Positions 22,774-30,701 of a stretch of 39,937 nt of DNA are shown here, piece after piece. How positions within the stretch are numbered: the stretch's first letter is position 1; the number at the start of each line of letters is the position of its first letter. A program made the position numbers and the translations under genes. Below the pieces are notes generated by a model. The model was not told the DNA's origin. It ran no database searches and saw only the letters and a program-made list of their open reading frames with translations. Source of the stretch: JAPLVB01 sp964353635 (GTDB lineage Archaea; Aenigmatarchaeota; Aenigmatarchaeia; QMZP01); NCBI GenBank assembly GCA_964353635.1, contig CAYGVS010000009.1:1-39937 (forward strand). The letters are read 5' to 3'.

Positions 22774-23406
22774 ATGGACATGGATATATTGAACCCGCAT
22801 GTGGTGAGGATAATAATAGCAGCAAGGAAGGAGGACTCTATTAGTGGTATCTCTAAAAGGATAGGATTGAGCTATGGCTGGACCTACAAATGGGCCTTGG
22901 AATTGGAGAAAGCCGGGGTCTTGAAAAGGAAGGGAAAGAAGGTTTTCTTGGACGAAAAGAAAGGTTTCTATAGGGAAGTTTTGGGTTTCTTGAGAGCGTC
23001 CTTAGGGGAAAATCCTGGGTTTTATTATTCCGCTTTAGGATTGTTCGGAATCAAATACTGCTTCACTGGAACGGACGCGGTTTTCGTCTGGACGGAAGGC
23101 GGCTATAATATAGCCAGGTACAGGGATTACTATCCGATTTTCATAAAGGTAAGGAAGTCTGACAGGGAGATATTTGAATTCTATGCAAGGAAATTGGGCT
23201 TGGGAGGGAAAATCTTTTACGAGCCTGTGTTTTTGGAGGATTTTCCTGTGCATTATCACAAAGGCAAGCCTGTGGATAGCTTGGATGAAACAATACGATT
23301 CATGAAGAAATATATTTACAATTTCGAGTCTGCATTGGAGATGATTCAGGAAATGTATGGGAAGAAAGCCGGGGTGAAATACAGGGAGGTAGTTACGAAT
23401 GCTTGA
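22774..23406 (+). CDS. Winged-helix regulator/antitoxin of a nucleotidyltransferase pair
   Basis: 210 aa. Residues ~8-65 form a winged HTH (VVRIIIAARKEDSISGISKR, then a recognition helix in SYGWTYKWALELEKAGVLKR and a short wing). Residues ~70-205 are a second domain I do not recognise, with a basic strand (FIKVRKSDREIFEFYARKLG). The next gene starts 8 bases before this one ends. The arrangement is that of AbiE-like type IV TA systems, where an HTH antitoxin regulates and counters a nucleotidyltransferase. The antitoxin role is by context and fold, not by a specific family match. Confidence 0.75.
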   Translation: MDMDILNPHVVRIIIAARKEDSISGISKRIGLSYGWTYKWALELEKAGVLKRKGKKVFLDEKKGFYREVLGFLRASLGENPGFYYSALGLFGIKYCFTGTDAVFVWTEGGYNIARYRDYYPIFIKVRKSDREIFEFYARKLGLGGKIFYEPVFLEDFPVHYHKGKPVDSLDETIRFMKKYIYNFESALEMIQEMYGKKAGVKYREVVTNA

Positions 23407-24052
23407 TCTTGCAGAGAGGGAGAATGAGATAATCAGGATGCTGGAGAAACTCTCCCAAGCAGGCCTTCCGTTCTCGGTCATTGGCGGATATGGCGTTTCC
23501 GCATACAGGCATAGATTCTCGATAGACGCGGACATTGTGATAAGGAAGGAGGATAAGGAGAGGTTCGAGGCGGTTCTCAGGGAAAACGGATACAGGAAAA
23601 CCGTCCATTCGTCCGAGTTCGAGAGATTCGAGAAATCTGAGCCAAAGGCCTGCGTGGATTTGCTCATAGGAGGGTTGGGCGTGAGGCAAACTGGAGCAGC
23701 CTTCGGATTTGATTTCATATTCGAGAACTCAGAGAGAAGAGAAATCCAGGGAAGCGAAAAGAGCGTGGAGGCTTCTGTCCCAACGAAGGAGGTTCTTATA
23801 ATCCTTAAGCTCCATTCGGGAAGGCTTACTGACCTTAGGGATGTGGCCGCGCTCTCCTTTGAGCTGGATTTTGAGTTCATAAGAAAGCACCTTTTCAGAG
23901 GGAATATAAAACTCCTCAAGGAGAGCATGAAGAAGCTGGAATCTCTCATAGAAAAAACAGACTTCCAGGACTCTTTCAAAGGAGTTTTCATGGAGAAGTC
24001 CTATAGGATAGATATTGATAAGATACAGAGATTAGTCACAATCCAGCCTTAA
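23399..24052 (+). CDS. AbiEii-like nucleotidyltransferase, probable toxin
   Basis: 217 aa. The minimal polymerase-beta signature is visible: Gly29-Gly30 in VIGGYGVSAYRHRFSIDADI, with Asp43 and Asp45 as metal ligands and Asp87 in CVDLLIG as the third. A later KEVLIILKLHSGRLTDLRDVA block (about residues 126-149) is the usual AbiEii/MenT substrate-side motif. Such toxins transfer nucleotides, for example CMP to tRNA ends, and block growth. GGGAGGT precedes the ATG. It overlaps the wHTH gene by 8 bases, so the two are coupled. Confidence 0.85.
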   Translation: MLDLAERENEIIRMLEKLSQAGLPFSVIGGYGVSAYRHRFSIDADIVIRKEDKERFEAVLRENGYRKTVHSSEFERFEKSEPKACVDLLIGGLGVRQTGAAFGFDFIFENSERREIQGSEKSVEASVPTKEVLIILKLHSGRLTDLRDVAALSFELDFEFIRKHLFRGNIKLLKESMKKLESLIEKTDFQDSFKGVFMEKSYRIDIDKIQRLVTIQP

Positions 24053-24091
24053 GTGATATATTTATATATCACTTGATATAAAATTATATCA
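24051..24091. promoter_or_regulatory. Tandem operator with four TGATATA half-sites
   Basis: AAGTGATATA (24051-24060) pairs with TATATCACTT (24065-24074) across TTTA. A second palindrome, TGATATAA / TTATATCA, follows at 24074-24091. The half-site TGATATA thus occurs four times in 41 bases directly before the next ATG and overlaps the previous stop codon. The wHTH part of the next protein is the likely binder. Confidence 0.75.
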
Positions 24092-24092
24092 C

Positions 24093-24614
24093 ATGATACA
24101 GAAAGAAAACAGATACAGGATATTGCAGCTGTTCTTTGATTCCCCTAGAAGGAACTTTCAGTTAAGGGAGATATCCAGGATACTAAAGGTGGGCCTACCT
24201 TCTATAAGCAATTATGTGAAGGAGCTTGAAAGGGAAGGTTTTGTAAGGAAAGAGAAGAGAGGGGTATACAATAGTTATATGGCCAGCAGCAGCAATGCAT
24301 TCAAGACATACAAGAGGAATGACATGCTTGTAAGGCTGAAGGAGTCCGGCCTCATAGATTTCATTGCAGATAGCACATCCCCCGATGCGATTGTGCTGTT
24401 CGGCTCGGCTTCCAGAGGGGAGGATGCTGAGGAAAGCGATGTTGACCTGATGGTTGTCGCAAAGGAGGAAGGCCTAGACGTCAGACCTTTCGAGAAGAGG
24501 CTCTGCAGGAAAATCTCGCTTCATTTTGAGCCAAAAGTGCGAGGCATCCCCAGCGAACTTCTCAATAACGTGATAAACGGCATAGTTGTCTATGGCTATC
24601 TGAAGGTATTCTGA
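24093..24614 (+). CDS. wHTH-MNT nucleotidyltransferase (antitoxin-type)
   Basis: 173 aa. A winged helix at residues ~1-65 (QLREISRILKVGLPSISNYV as the HTH, then a KEKRG wing) is fused to a minimal nucleotidyltransferase domain (~85-173) with GSASRGED at 104-111 and Asp116/Asp118 in ESDVDLMVV. In HEPN-MNT modules the MNT protein inactivates the HEPN RNase, by AMP transfer in studied cases. The HTH makes it also the likely repressor of the TGATATA sites just upstream. Its stop overlaps the start of the HEPN-like gene. Confidence 0.88.
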   Translation: MIQKENRYRILQLFFDSPRRNFQLREISRILKVGLPSISNYVKELEREGFVRKEKRGVYNSYMASSSNAFKTYKRNDMLVRLKESGLIDFIADSTSPDAIVLFGSASRGEDAEESDVDLMVVAKEEGLDVRPFEKRLCRKISLHFEPKVRGIPSELLNNVINGIVVYGYLKVF

Positions 24615-25042
24615 TGAAGATGTGGAAAGATTCCCAGGATGATGTCAGGAAAGTAAGCCCTGACAAGGAACTGGCCAGAACGATCCTGGACATGGTCGAG
24701 GTCAGGATTAAGGCTGTTGGCCAGAGAGACAGGATAGAATTCGCCTCCCTCGTTGTGGAAGATTATTATGAGATAATCAAGGAATGCATAACCGCCCTGA
24801 TGGCCATGGACGGGAACAAGACATTGAGCCATGACGTGCTCATCGGATATCTATATGAGTTCTTTCCAGAATTCTCAGCTTCGGAGATTGCCCTTGCCGA
24901 CCAATTGAGGATAATGAGGAATAAGATAGCATACAAGGGCTTCTTCGTGAACCCTGATTTCCTTGAGAGGAACGAGAAGAGGATAAAAGCGTTTGTGGCT
25001 AAACTCTCTGAAATCCTGAAGAAAAAACTTGGGATAACTTAA
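24614..25042 (+). CDS. HEPN-like protein, partner of MNT
   Basis: 142 aa, all-helical. The helix LADQLRIMRNKIAYKGFFVN (about residues 96-115) corresponds to the HEPN active-site region, where RNases carry R-x4-6-H. Here the Arg-Asn pair is present but the His position holds Tyr (RNKIAY). It may be an inactive or altered member, or catalysis may use another residue. Translation is coupled to the MNT gene (TGATG overlap). It ends a three-part stretch of TA-type genes. Confidence 0.8.
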   Translation: MKMWKDSQDDVRKVSPDKELARTILDMVEVRIKAVGQRDRIEFASLVVEDYYEIIKECITALMAMDGNKTLSHDVLIGYLYEFFPEFSASEIALADQLRIMRNKIAYKGFFVNPDFLERNEKRIKAFVAKLSEILKKKLGIT

Positions 25043-25081
25043 TAAGCCATCTTTTTATCCCCCCTTCCCCAATAGATAATC

Positions 25082-25459
25082 ATGCTTGAGCTCATCGCCT
25101 TATGGGGCTTCCTAGGCGGGCTCCTGTGGGCTGGAGCGGGCTTCCTTTCCCAGGGAAGGCCTGGAAGGAAGGGCATCCCTCCTGTGTTTGCGATAGCAGG
25201 CTTCATGGGGATAGTCTCTGCTTTTGCTGTCTTCTATTTCGAGATGTCACTACTGTCCCTAGCATATTGGAAGCTTGCTATAGTTGCTGCCCTGGTGGGC
25301 TATGTGGGGGCAGACTTGCTGAATAGCCTTTTCGAGATACTGCAGAAGAACCAGAAGTCTATTCTGAAGAAGGAAGGCGACCGAAAGAGAGAAGGCGACA
25401 ACAGTCGCCTTCAGGCAAGAAGCCGCCTTCAAGCCAAAAGCGGGGGAAGAAGATGCTAA
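25082..25459 (+). CDS. Small three-span membrane protein, holin-like, with palindrome-derived tail
   Basis: 125 aa. Three hydrophobic helices (about residues 5-23, 35-56 and 60-80) with a VGYVGADLLNSLFEIL motif after the third. The C-terminal ~28 residues are strongly basic (EGDRKREGDNSRLQARSRLQ, residues 98-117) and are encoded by a 58-bp nested palindrome, so this tail is probably a late addition. Small size and the G-x-G/A-D-x-L motif recall phage holins, but that is weak evidence. It overlaps the next gene by 7 bases; TATA TTTTTATCC lies ~27 nt upstream. Confidence 0.7.
   Translation: MLELIALWGFLGGLLWAGAGFLSQGRPGRKGIPPVFAIAGFMGIVSAFAVFYFEMSLLSLAYWKLAIVAALVGYVGADLLNSLFEILQKNQKSILKKEGDRKREGDNSRLQARSRLQAKSGGRRC
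25373..25430. repeat. 58-bp nested palindrome inside a coding region (copy F)
   Basis: Outer arms GAAGGCGAC (25373-25381) and GCCGCCTTC (25422-25430), one mismatch, enclose inner arms GAAGGCGAC (25391-25399) and GTCGCCTTC (25404-25412) around AACA. The layout (9, 9, 9, 4, 9, 9, 9 bases) is identical to the copy at 16652-16709. It codes for the C-terminal basic tail of the host gene, in frame. Confidence 0.85.
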
Positions 25460-25959
25460 CCCTGACTGAGATAGTGATTGTGGCCGTGGCAGGCGGGCTA
25501 ATGAGGGTGCTTATAGGCATATCCAAAAGGAAGACCGGGTTTGGTTTTAATCGTGACAAGGTGCTTTTCACCATTACCACATCCTTGATAATAGGGATTA
25601 TCACGGCAATAATCCTGGAGCCTGATAGCTACATGATTGCATTCTTTGCAGGCTTTGGAGGGGCTGATGTGCTTGAGGCCATGTATAAAGGGATAATCAA
25701 GAAAAAGCTTGGAGCTGCCCCAGGAGGGACTGCGATGAGCTATGACCTTGGGGATATTGACTATCCACAGGGAACTGACAAGAAGCAGCGGAAAGCGATT
25801 GATTATGTCTACAAGTACGGCCAGATTACAAGTTCTGAGTACAAACAGATGAACAAGGTATCCGCAAGGACTGCCACCTCAGACCTGAACAAGCTCGTGG
25901 AGAGGAAGGTCCTGAGGAAATGCGGAAGCGGGAAAAGCACTTTTTACGTTTTTGCATGA
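25453..25959 (+). CDS. Three-span membrane protein fused to a winged HTH
   Basis: 168 aa. Three hydrophobic helices (about 6-25, 36-57, 60-81), the last reading FFAGFGGADVLEAMYKGI, close to the VGYVGADLLNSLFEIL of the upstream neighbour, so the two are probably paralogues. A linker leads to a winged HTH (residues ~108-168: RKAIDYVYKYGQITSSEYKQ, then RTATSDLNKLVERKVLRKCG). A membrane-bound DNA-binding protein could sense the envelope and regulate genes. It starts inside the upstream gene and overlaps the convergent DedA gene by 16 bases. Confidence 0.72.
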   Translation: MLTLTEIVIVAVAGGLMRVLIGISKRKTGFGFNRDKVLFTITTSLIIGIITAIILEPDSYMIAFFAGFGGADVLEAMYKGIIKKKLGAAPGGTAMSYDLGDIDYPQGTDKKQRKAIDYVYKYGQITSSEYKQMNKVSARTATSDLNKLVERKVLRKCGSGKSTFYVFA

Positions 25960-26603
25960 GCTTTATTTTTTGCGAACTTGTGCCTTGCCAGCTCCACGAA
26001 AACAGGCACGAACGAGATGGCTATTATGGCCAGTATCACAAGAGTGAAGTTCTCCTGGACAGCTGGGATGTTCCCGAACCAGAAGCCTGCCAGGAGGAAG
26101 AGCGCGACCCACACAAGGCCTCCTGCTATGTTATATGTTATGAACCTCCTGTAGCTCATCTTGCCAATCCCTGCCACGAATGGGGCGAAGGTGCGGATTA
26201 TCGGAACGAAACGCGCCAGGAATATGGTCTTGGCCCCGTACTTGTCATAGAACTTCTCAGCCCTGTGGAGATATTCCTCCTTGAAAAGCCGGCCTGTCTT
26301 CTTACGGAAAACCTTGGGCCCCAGATAATGGCCTATCCAGTAGTTTGCTGTGTCGCCGAGTATGGCAGCAGAGGCAAGGATGATAAAGAGCAGGGTCAGG
26401 TCAAGGGAGCCCATCCCGGCAAATGCGCCCGCTGCAAAAATCAGGGAATCTCCCGGAAGGAAGGGGGTTATGACAAGCCCTGTCTCCAGGAATATGACGC
26501 CAAAGAGCACGGCATACGTCCAGGAGCCGAACTGCTGTATCAGAAGGGATATGTACTGGTCTGCATGAAGGATGAACTCGGTTAGCAAGGTCAGGATGTC
26601 CAT
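25944..26603 (-). CDS. DedA family membrane protein
   Basis: 219 aa. DedA/VTT-domain landmarks are clear: the E-TGLVITPFLPGDSLIFAAG block (about residues 40-59), GDTANYWIGHYLG (about 83-95), the amphipathic KFYDKYGAKTIFLARFVPII with the essential Arg (about 117-136) and PFVAGIGKMSYRRF (about 140-153). The family includes polyprenyl-phosphate or phospholipid flippases (UptA, PetA). It is a single gene between a membrane-HTH protein and a surface protein, convergent with the former. Substrate is open. Confidence 0.93.
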   Translation of the reverse strand: MDILTLLTEFILHADQYISLLIQQFGSWTYAVLFGVIFLETGLVITPFLPGDSLIFAAGAFAGMGSLDLTLLFIILASAAILGDTANYWIGHYLGPKVFRKKTGRLFKEEYLHRAEKFYDKYGAKTIFLARFVPIIRTFAPFVAGIGKMSYRRFITYNIAGGLVWVALFLLAGFWFGNIPAVQENFTLVILAIIAISFVPVFVELARHKFAKNKAHAKT

Positions 26604-26666
26604 ATTCGTAAGAATTAGCGGGGTGATATTAATGCTTTATCGGATTCGGGTTTGTTTGGACACAAG

Positions 26667-29537
26667 TCAGGCACACCCACTTTTATACAACCCAATCGCC
26701 ACTATCAGCTCCCTTATTGTCACATCCTGGTTGTTTATATTCCAGCGGGAGATGAAGGACATGAGCTCTGTGTTTTCAACGCAGCCGCTGCAGTTGATAT
26801 CGGATTTGTGGAGGCAATTGCCGCAGGATATTGGCTGACCAGAGGAATAAAGGCTCTGGATCTCCTGGCTGGAGAGGGAGCGGTTCCAGATGGCAAGCTC
26901 GTCTATGGAGCCTGTTATGGCAGAGGGAGCCCATCCTTGCTCATTACCGATTGTAAGGTTTATCGGGTCTGTCAGGTCAGCAAGGGTATTGTCGGCTGTA
27001 GTGCCTCGAATAACCCCGTCAATCCACAAGGAGTGATAGTTTAGGTTGCGCATTGCGACTATATGATGCCAGTTGTTATCAAATGGGTAAGTGAAGGATG
27101 TGTCCACATTGTTGGGGCCTTCATCAATCCTGAAAAACCTGGAGCCAGGGTTTAGCCATATTAGGTATCCGTTTGAGCCCCTTTTGCTCAGCAGAGTCTG
27201 CCCTGTGTCTGTTCCGTTGGTCTTTACCCATGCGCTTATTGCGAACTGAACATTAGACCCAAAATTAAGGCTGGGTTTGTTGGAAACCAGAATGTAATCC
27301 CCATCACCATCAAACTGGCTGGCTCCGAAGAACTTGCCTCCTGTGGTGCTGATAAATGCGTTATACTGCACACTGCCATTGTTGCCATTACCTGAGAAAT
27401 CATAAACATGCGTTGAGTTTTCTCCGTAAGCGGAATTGTTGTCATAGTGGTGGAGGAGGACGAGGCCTGCGCAGATAGGTATAGGCGCAGAGCAAACATA
27501 GTTATTGCAGATTAGGGGAGAGGTGCAGTTCGAGTCAGAGCAGCAGTTACCTGTGTATGCTGTCCCAGAGCAGCACACTTGGGTTGAAGGATTGTATACG
27601 GAGCCTGTGCAGCAGTTGTCTGCAGGGCAGGTTTCTCCGGGATCGCAGTAACCGTCTCCGCATGTAGGCGTTCTGCAGGTTCCTCCAACACAGCAGTAAG
27701 AGCAATCAGTGCTTGGAGTGAAGGAACCTGTGGAGCAAATCTGGTTGGAGGAGCAGCAAGAGCCAAAGAGTTCAGAGCATGTTTGTGTGCTCAGATACGA
27801 ATAGTTCCCTTCATATCTCAATTGCGCTGGGATCTTGTTGGTGTATCCTGGAATATCAGGGCCGATGGGAGGCCAGGACACTGTTCCGAACCAGGTGGGT
27901 TTGGAAGATAAGTAAAGAGAATTAGGAAGAACATGGCTACCGTCTCCGCCTTGGCACCCGATCTCGCCTGGATCAGTACACCATTTGACCGCATTATTTA
28001 CCGAGTCCCAGTTGCCGTGGCGCAACAATGTAGCCTTGACCTGAGTGTCTGCAGGGCCATAAGGTAGAGGAGTGAGTGATGTCTGCCAATAGCCGCTTCC
28101 ATCCTGGTGCCCAAGACGGTAGATAATCTTGCTGGTACTATAATCTACACTTACGCCAGTAGCTTCATAAGTAACCTCCCAACCAACAGAACCCAAGATA
28201 TTACCTACAAAATTGTAATAATGGGCTTTCTTAAACAGGCTGATAAGCCAATTGGCGCTGGCTGAGGGGTGGGTATCGAGAGCGCCTTTATTACGGAAAA
28301 CTGTGTTATAGCCGGAGCTGCCGTGATAGAAATCAGCATTAAAGACGCCCGTCCAGATATTCCCCTCGAACAGGTTCATATGGGGGTATGGGGCATGTAT
28401 GACAAATGCTCCACGTTGTCCGTAAAAGTTATCTTGCCCCATTGGCGGCGGGACTATATAATTATAAGCAAAAACATTTCCGGAAGTTTGCGCATCCATT
28501 ATGAACGCGGCACCTAGATTATAGACGATATTGTCTTCAAATAGATTGGCTGACGCTGTCGGCATGAACGAAATACCATATCCCCCGTTTGATTGCCCCA
28601 AGGTATGGCTGGATTCATGGAACTTGCATGATCTGACTGTGTTCCGATAGGTACGGTATAAAAGCACTAGCATTCTGTTGGAATTTATTACTTCAACCCG
28701 ATACATCCAGCTATTAACTGCACCGCCTAGCGAAAATGCGGTATCAGCATTGCTCAGGTTATTGTCAATCGTTAGGTCCTCCACTCCTGAGTTGTTTGTA
28801 AGCCCAAGAAGCTTAATAAGCTGGGGCAATGAGGATGCATCATAGTTCCAATAAAGAGGCGTCTCAAGGGTCACCTGCGTCGGGGAATCAACAGACACCA
28901 CCTTGTCAGCCTGGCCAAGAAAACGAGTCCCGTCCCTGCCGCAGTAAGCGGCGCCTTCGCTTTCGTTGTCTGTGACGGGGGGATCGCTCGTATCGTTTCT
29001 AATCTGGTCAATAAGAATAAAATCTCCAACTGATAAGTTATGATTTGAAGCTGTAGTGATTACGGTCGACCCTTTTGTATAGCCGCTTGTGAGATTTACG
29101 GCTGGAGGGCAGCTTGAGCCCCAGCAGCCCACAGGCATGTCAAAATGTATTACCCCTTGCATATAGACTGAAGGATAAGAGGCAGAGCCCCTAATCGTGG
29201 TTATCCCCATTCCAGCTCCTCTCAGAACAACATTGGAAGGAACGTTTATGTTGCTGCTAATCATGTAGGTTCCAGGCGGAAGATAAACTACCTTATTCGC
29301 AGGGCAATTATTAAGTGCTGTCTGAATGGCATTTGCTGCATCGGTTATCCCGTTGCCGTATGTTGCTGCATCTATGGTCGTGCAAATTACTGTTCTGTTC
29401 GGAATGTCTCCCGGGACTCCGACGTTTCCCTGCCAGGTTACTCGCCGGTTTGCTGGAATTATTTGGGCAGAAGAAACATTTGCAAAAACCAGAAATCCGA
29501 AAAAGGCCATTAGAAAAATTATTTTTGTTTTATGCAT
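26667..29537 (-). CDS. Secreted beta-helix (pectate-lyase-like) / LamG protein with dockerin-like end
   Basis: 956 aa. A Sec signal peptide ends near VSSA-QII (residue 24). Residues ~50-500 look like a right-handed beta-helix of the pectate lyase superfamily (TTIDAATYGNGITDAANAIQ at the start, Asn/Gly-rich repeats after). A Cys-rich linker follows (~595-690, many CC and CxxC pairs), then a LamG/concanavalin-type domain (~700-895, with FDGDGDYI and IDELAIWNRSLS). The last ~50 residues (SDINCSGCVENTELMSFISR, then W and a second helix with TIRELIVAIGLYKSG) resemble a dockerin-like calcium or docking module. Likely binds or cuts polysaccharide at the cell surface. GAGGGT precedes the ATG. Confidence 0.82.
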   Translation of the reverse strand: MHKTKIIFLMAFFGFLVFANVSSAQIIPANRRVTWQGNVGVPGDIPNRTVICTTIDAATYGNGITDAANAIQTALNNCPANKVVYLPPGTYMISSNINVPSNVVLRGAGMGITTIRGSASYPSVYMQGVIHFDMPVGCWGSSCPPAVNLTSGYTKGSTVITTASNHNLSVGDFILIDQIRNDTSDPPVTDNESEGAAYCGRDGTRFLGQADKVVSVDSPTQVTLETPLYWNYDASSLPQLIKLLGLTNNSGVEDLTIDNNLSNADTAFSLGGAVNSWMYRVEVINSNRMLVLLYRTYRNTVRSCKFHESSHTLGQSNGGYGISFMPTASANLFEDNIVYNLGAAFIMDAQTSGNVFAYNYIVPPPMGQDNFYGQRGAFVIHAPYPHMNLFEGNIWTGVFNADFYHGSSGYNTVFRNKGALDTHPSASANWLISLFKKAHYYNFVGNILGSVGWEVTYEATGVSVDYSTSKIIYRLGHQDGSGYWQTSLTPLPYGPADTQVKATLLRHGNWDSVNNAVKWCTDPGEIGCQGGDGSHVLPNSLYLSSKPTWFGTVSWPPIGPDIPGYTNKIPAQLRYEGNYSYLSTQTCSELFGSCCSSNQICSTGSFTPSTDCSYCCVGGTCRTPTCGDGYCDPGETCPADNCCTGSVYNPSTQVCCSGTAYTGNCCSDSNCTSPLICNNYVCSAPIPICAGLVLLHHYDNNSAYGENSTHVYDFSGNGNNGSVQYNAFISTTGGKFFGASQFDGDGDYILVSNKPSLNFGSNVQFAISAWVKTNGTDTGQTLLSKRGSNGYLIWLNPGSRFFRIDEGPNNVDTSFTYPFDNNWHHIVAMRNLNYHSLWIDGVIRGTTADNTLADLTDPINLTIGNEQGWAPSAITGSIDELAIWNRSLSSQEIQSLYSSGQPISCGNCLHKSDINCSGCVENTELMSFISRWNINNQDVTIRELIVAIGLYKSGCA

Positions 29538-29581
29538 GTTTTTACCCTCTAAACAATGTCTTTATTATAATTATTATTGGA

Positions 29582-30544
29582 CTATCTTGATAAATATATC
29601 TCCGTCCCCACCTTCCCCTTAAGCGCCAGAACCGCCTTCTCCGGGGAGGTTATAATAGCTCTTTTTCCACCATGTCTCAGAAACCTTACGGAAGCCAGTA
29701 TCTTCGGCCCCATGCTTCCCGGAGGGAACTGCCCTTCCTTGTAAAACTTTTCAGCTTCTGCCAAGGAGAGTTTTCTGAGAGGCTTTTGTTTTGGGGTCCC
29801 ATAATCCCTGTAAACACAATCAACATCGGTTAGAATCAGAAGAATATCAGCCCTTAGGGAGGTGGCCAGCCTCTCGCTCGCGAGGTCTTTATCTATTACA
29901 GCCTCTGCCCCGGAAAGAGCATTCCCCTTCCTGAAGACAGGAATTCCCCCGCCGCCGCAAGCAATAACAAGGAAGCCTTCATCTGCAAGCTTGCGAATCT
30001 CTCTGGACTCAACTATCTCTTTCGGGTCTGGGGAGGGGACAACCTTCCTGTATCCCCTATTAGAGTCCTTTTTGAGTCCAGAAGCTGGTTTGGGGAAGAA
30101 TGGGCCTATGAACTTGGTCGGGTTCCTGAACGCGGGGTCTTTCCTGTCCACTACTGTCTGTGTTATCACAGTAACAATTGGCATGGCCTCCGGTTGAAGG
30201 CGAACTTTATTTTTTGCCTTGGTTCGACTTACCTCCAGAAGTGAGCGCAGCGAGCGCTGGAGGATGTAGCCTATCTCCCCTTGTGTCTGTGCTCCGCATA
30301 CGTCCAGAGGCAGTTCCGGGACTTTGTCCCTTGCGCAGTGCTGCTGCAGAAGGATGTCCCCTACCTGCGGGCCATTGCCGTGGGTAATGACTACCTTAAA
30401 TCCTGAGTTCGCTATCCTCTTAATCCTGAGGCATGCGGAGTGCACGTGCTCCATTTCCTCATGGAAAGAGAACCTTCCCTTAGCGCTCAGGAGCGCATTC
30501 CCCCCAAGCGCAATAACAACAAGCTTTCTGCCTGACTCGGTCAT
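29582..30544 (-). CDS. arcC: Carbamate kinase
   Basis: 320 aa, normal size. Landmarks are present: VVIALGGNALL (residues ~9-19), THGNGPQVGD (~54-63), TVVDRKDPAFRNPTKFIGPF (~130-149), ACGGGGIPVFRKG, AVIDKDLASERLA (~215-227) and GSMGPKI near the C-terminus. The enzyme makes ATP from carbamoyl phosphate and ADP, releasing NH3 and CO2, or runs in reverse. A basic stretch around residues 105-120 (SRTKAKNKVRLQPE) is longer than I expect for the family. No other arginine-deiminase genes lie nearby. Confidence 0.95.
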   Translation of the reverse strand: MTESGRKLVVIALGGNALLSAKGRFSFHEEMEHVHSACLRIKRIANSGFKVVITHGNGPQVGDILLQQHCARDKVPELPLDVCGAQTQGEIGYILQRSLRSLLEVSRTKAKNKVRLQPEAMPIVTVITQTVVDRKDPAFRNPTKFIGPFFPKPASGLKKDSNRGYRKVVPSPDPKEIVESREIRKLADEGFLVIACGGGGIPVFRKGNALSGAEAVIDKDLASERLATSLRADILLILTDVDCVYRDYGTPKQKPLRKLSLAEAEKFYKEGQFPPGSMGPKILASVRFLRHGGKRAIITSPEKAVLALKGKVGTEIYLSR

Positions 30545-30564
30545 ATGTTATTTATTTGCATTCA

Positions 30565-30701
30565 GATAACTAAATATTATGGGAAGTAATTCATGGGTTT
30601 TCGCTCTACGGCCGCTTTCGAGATTGAAGGTGTCTGCTGACACCTTCTTGCCAGAATCGGCGGAAGCCTCGAAAGGCCGTAAGGATAACTAAATATCATG
30701 G
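30565..30701. repeat. 18-bp direct repeat bracketing a nested palindrome (copy G)
   Basis: GATAACTAAATATYATGG occurs at 30565-30582 and 30684-30701 with one mismatch, 119 bases apart. Between them lies an imperfect hairpin: outer arms TACGGCC-GC-TTTCGAG (30607-30622) and CTCGAAAGGCCGTA (30668-30681), inner core GAAGGTGTC TGCT GACACCTTC (30626-30647). The repeats could be a target-site duplication or a duplicated gene start. The left outer arm is 24 bases from the first direct repeat. Confidence 0.65.

Noticed and set aside
25920..26585. A 221-residue open frame opposite the DedA gene
   Set aside because: Rich in Cys, His, Glu and Pro in a way typical of an antisense shadow; DedA motifs are complete on the other strand.
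30248..30259. Short palindrome CAGCG-AG-CGCTG inside carbamate kinase
   Set aside because: Too short and unrelated to the GAAGG family; explained by codon choice.
30579..30692. A 37-codon plus-strand frame through the nested hairpin
   Set aside because: It is mostly palindrome sequence; kept only as part of the repeat observation.
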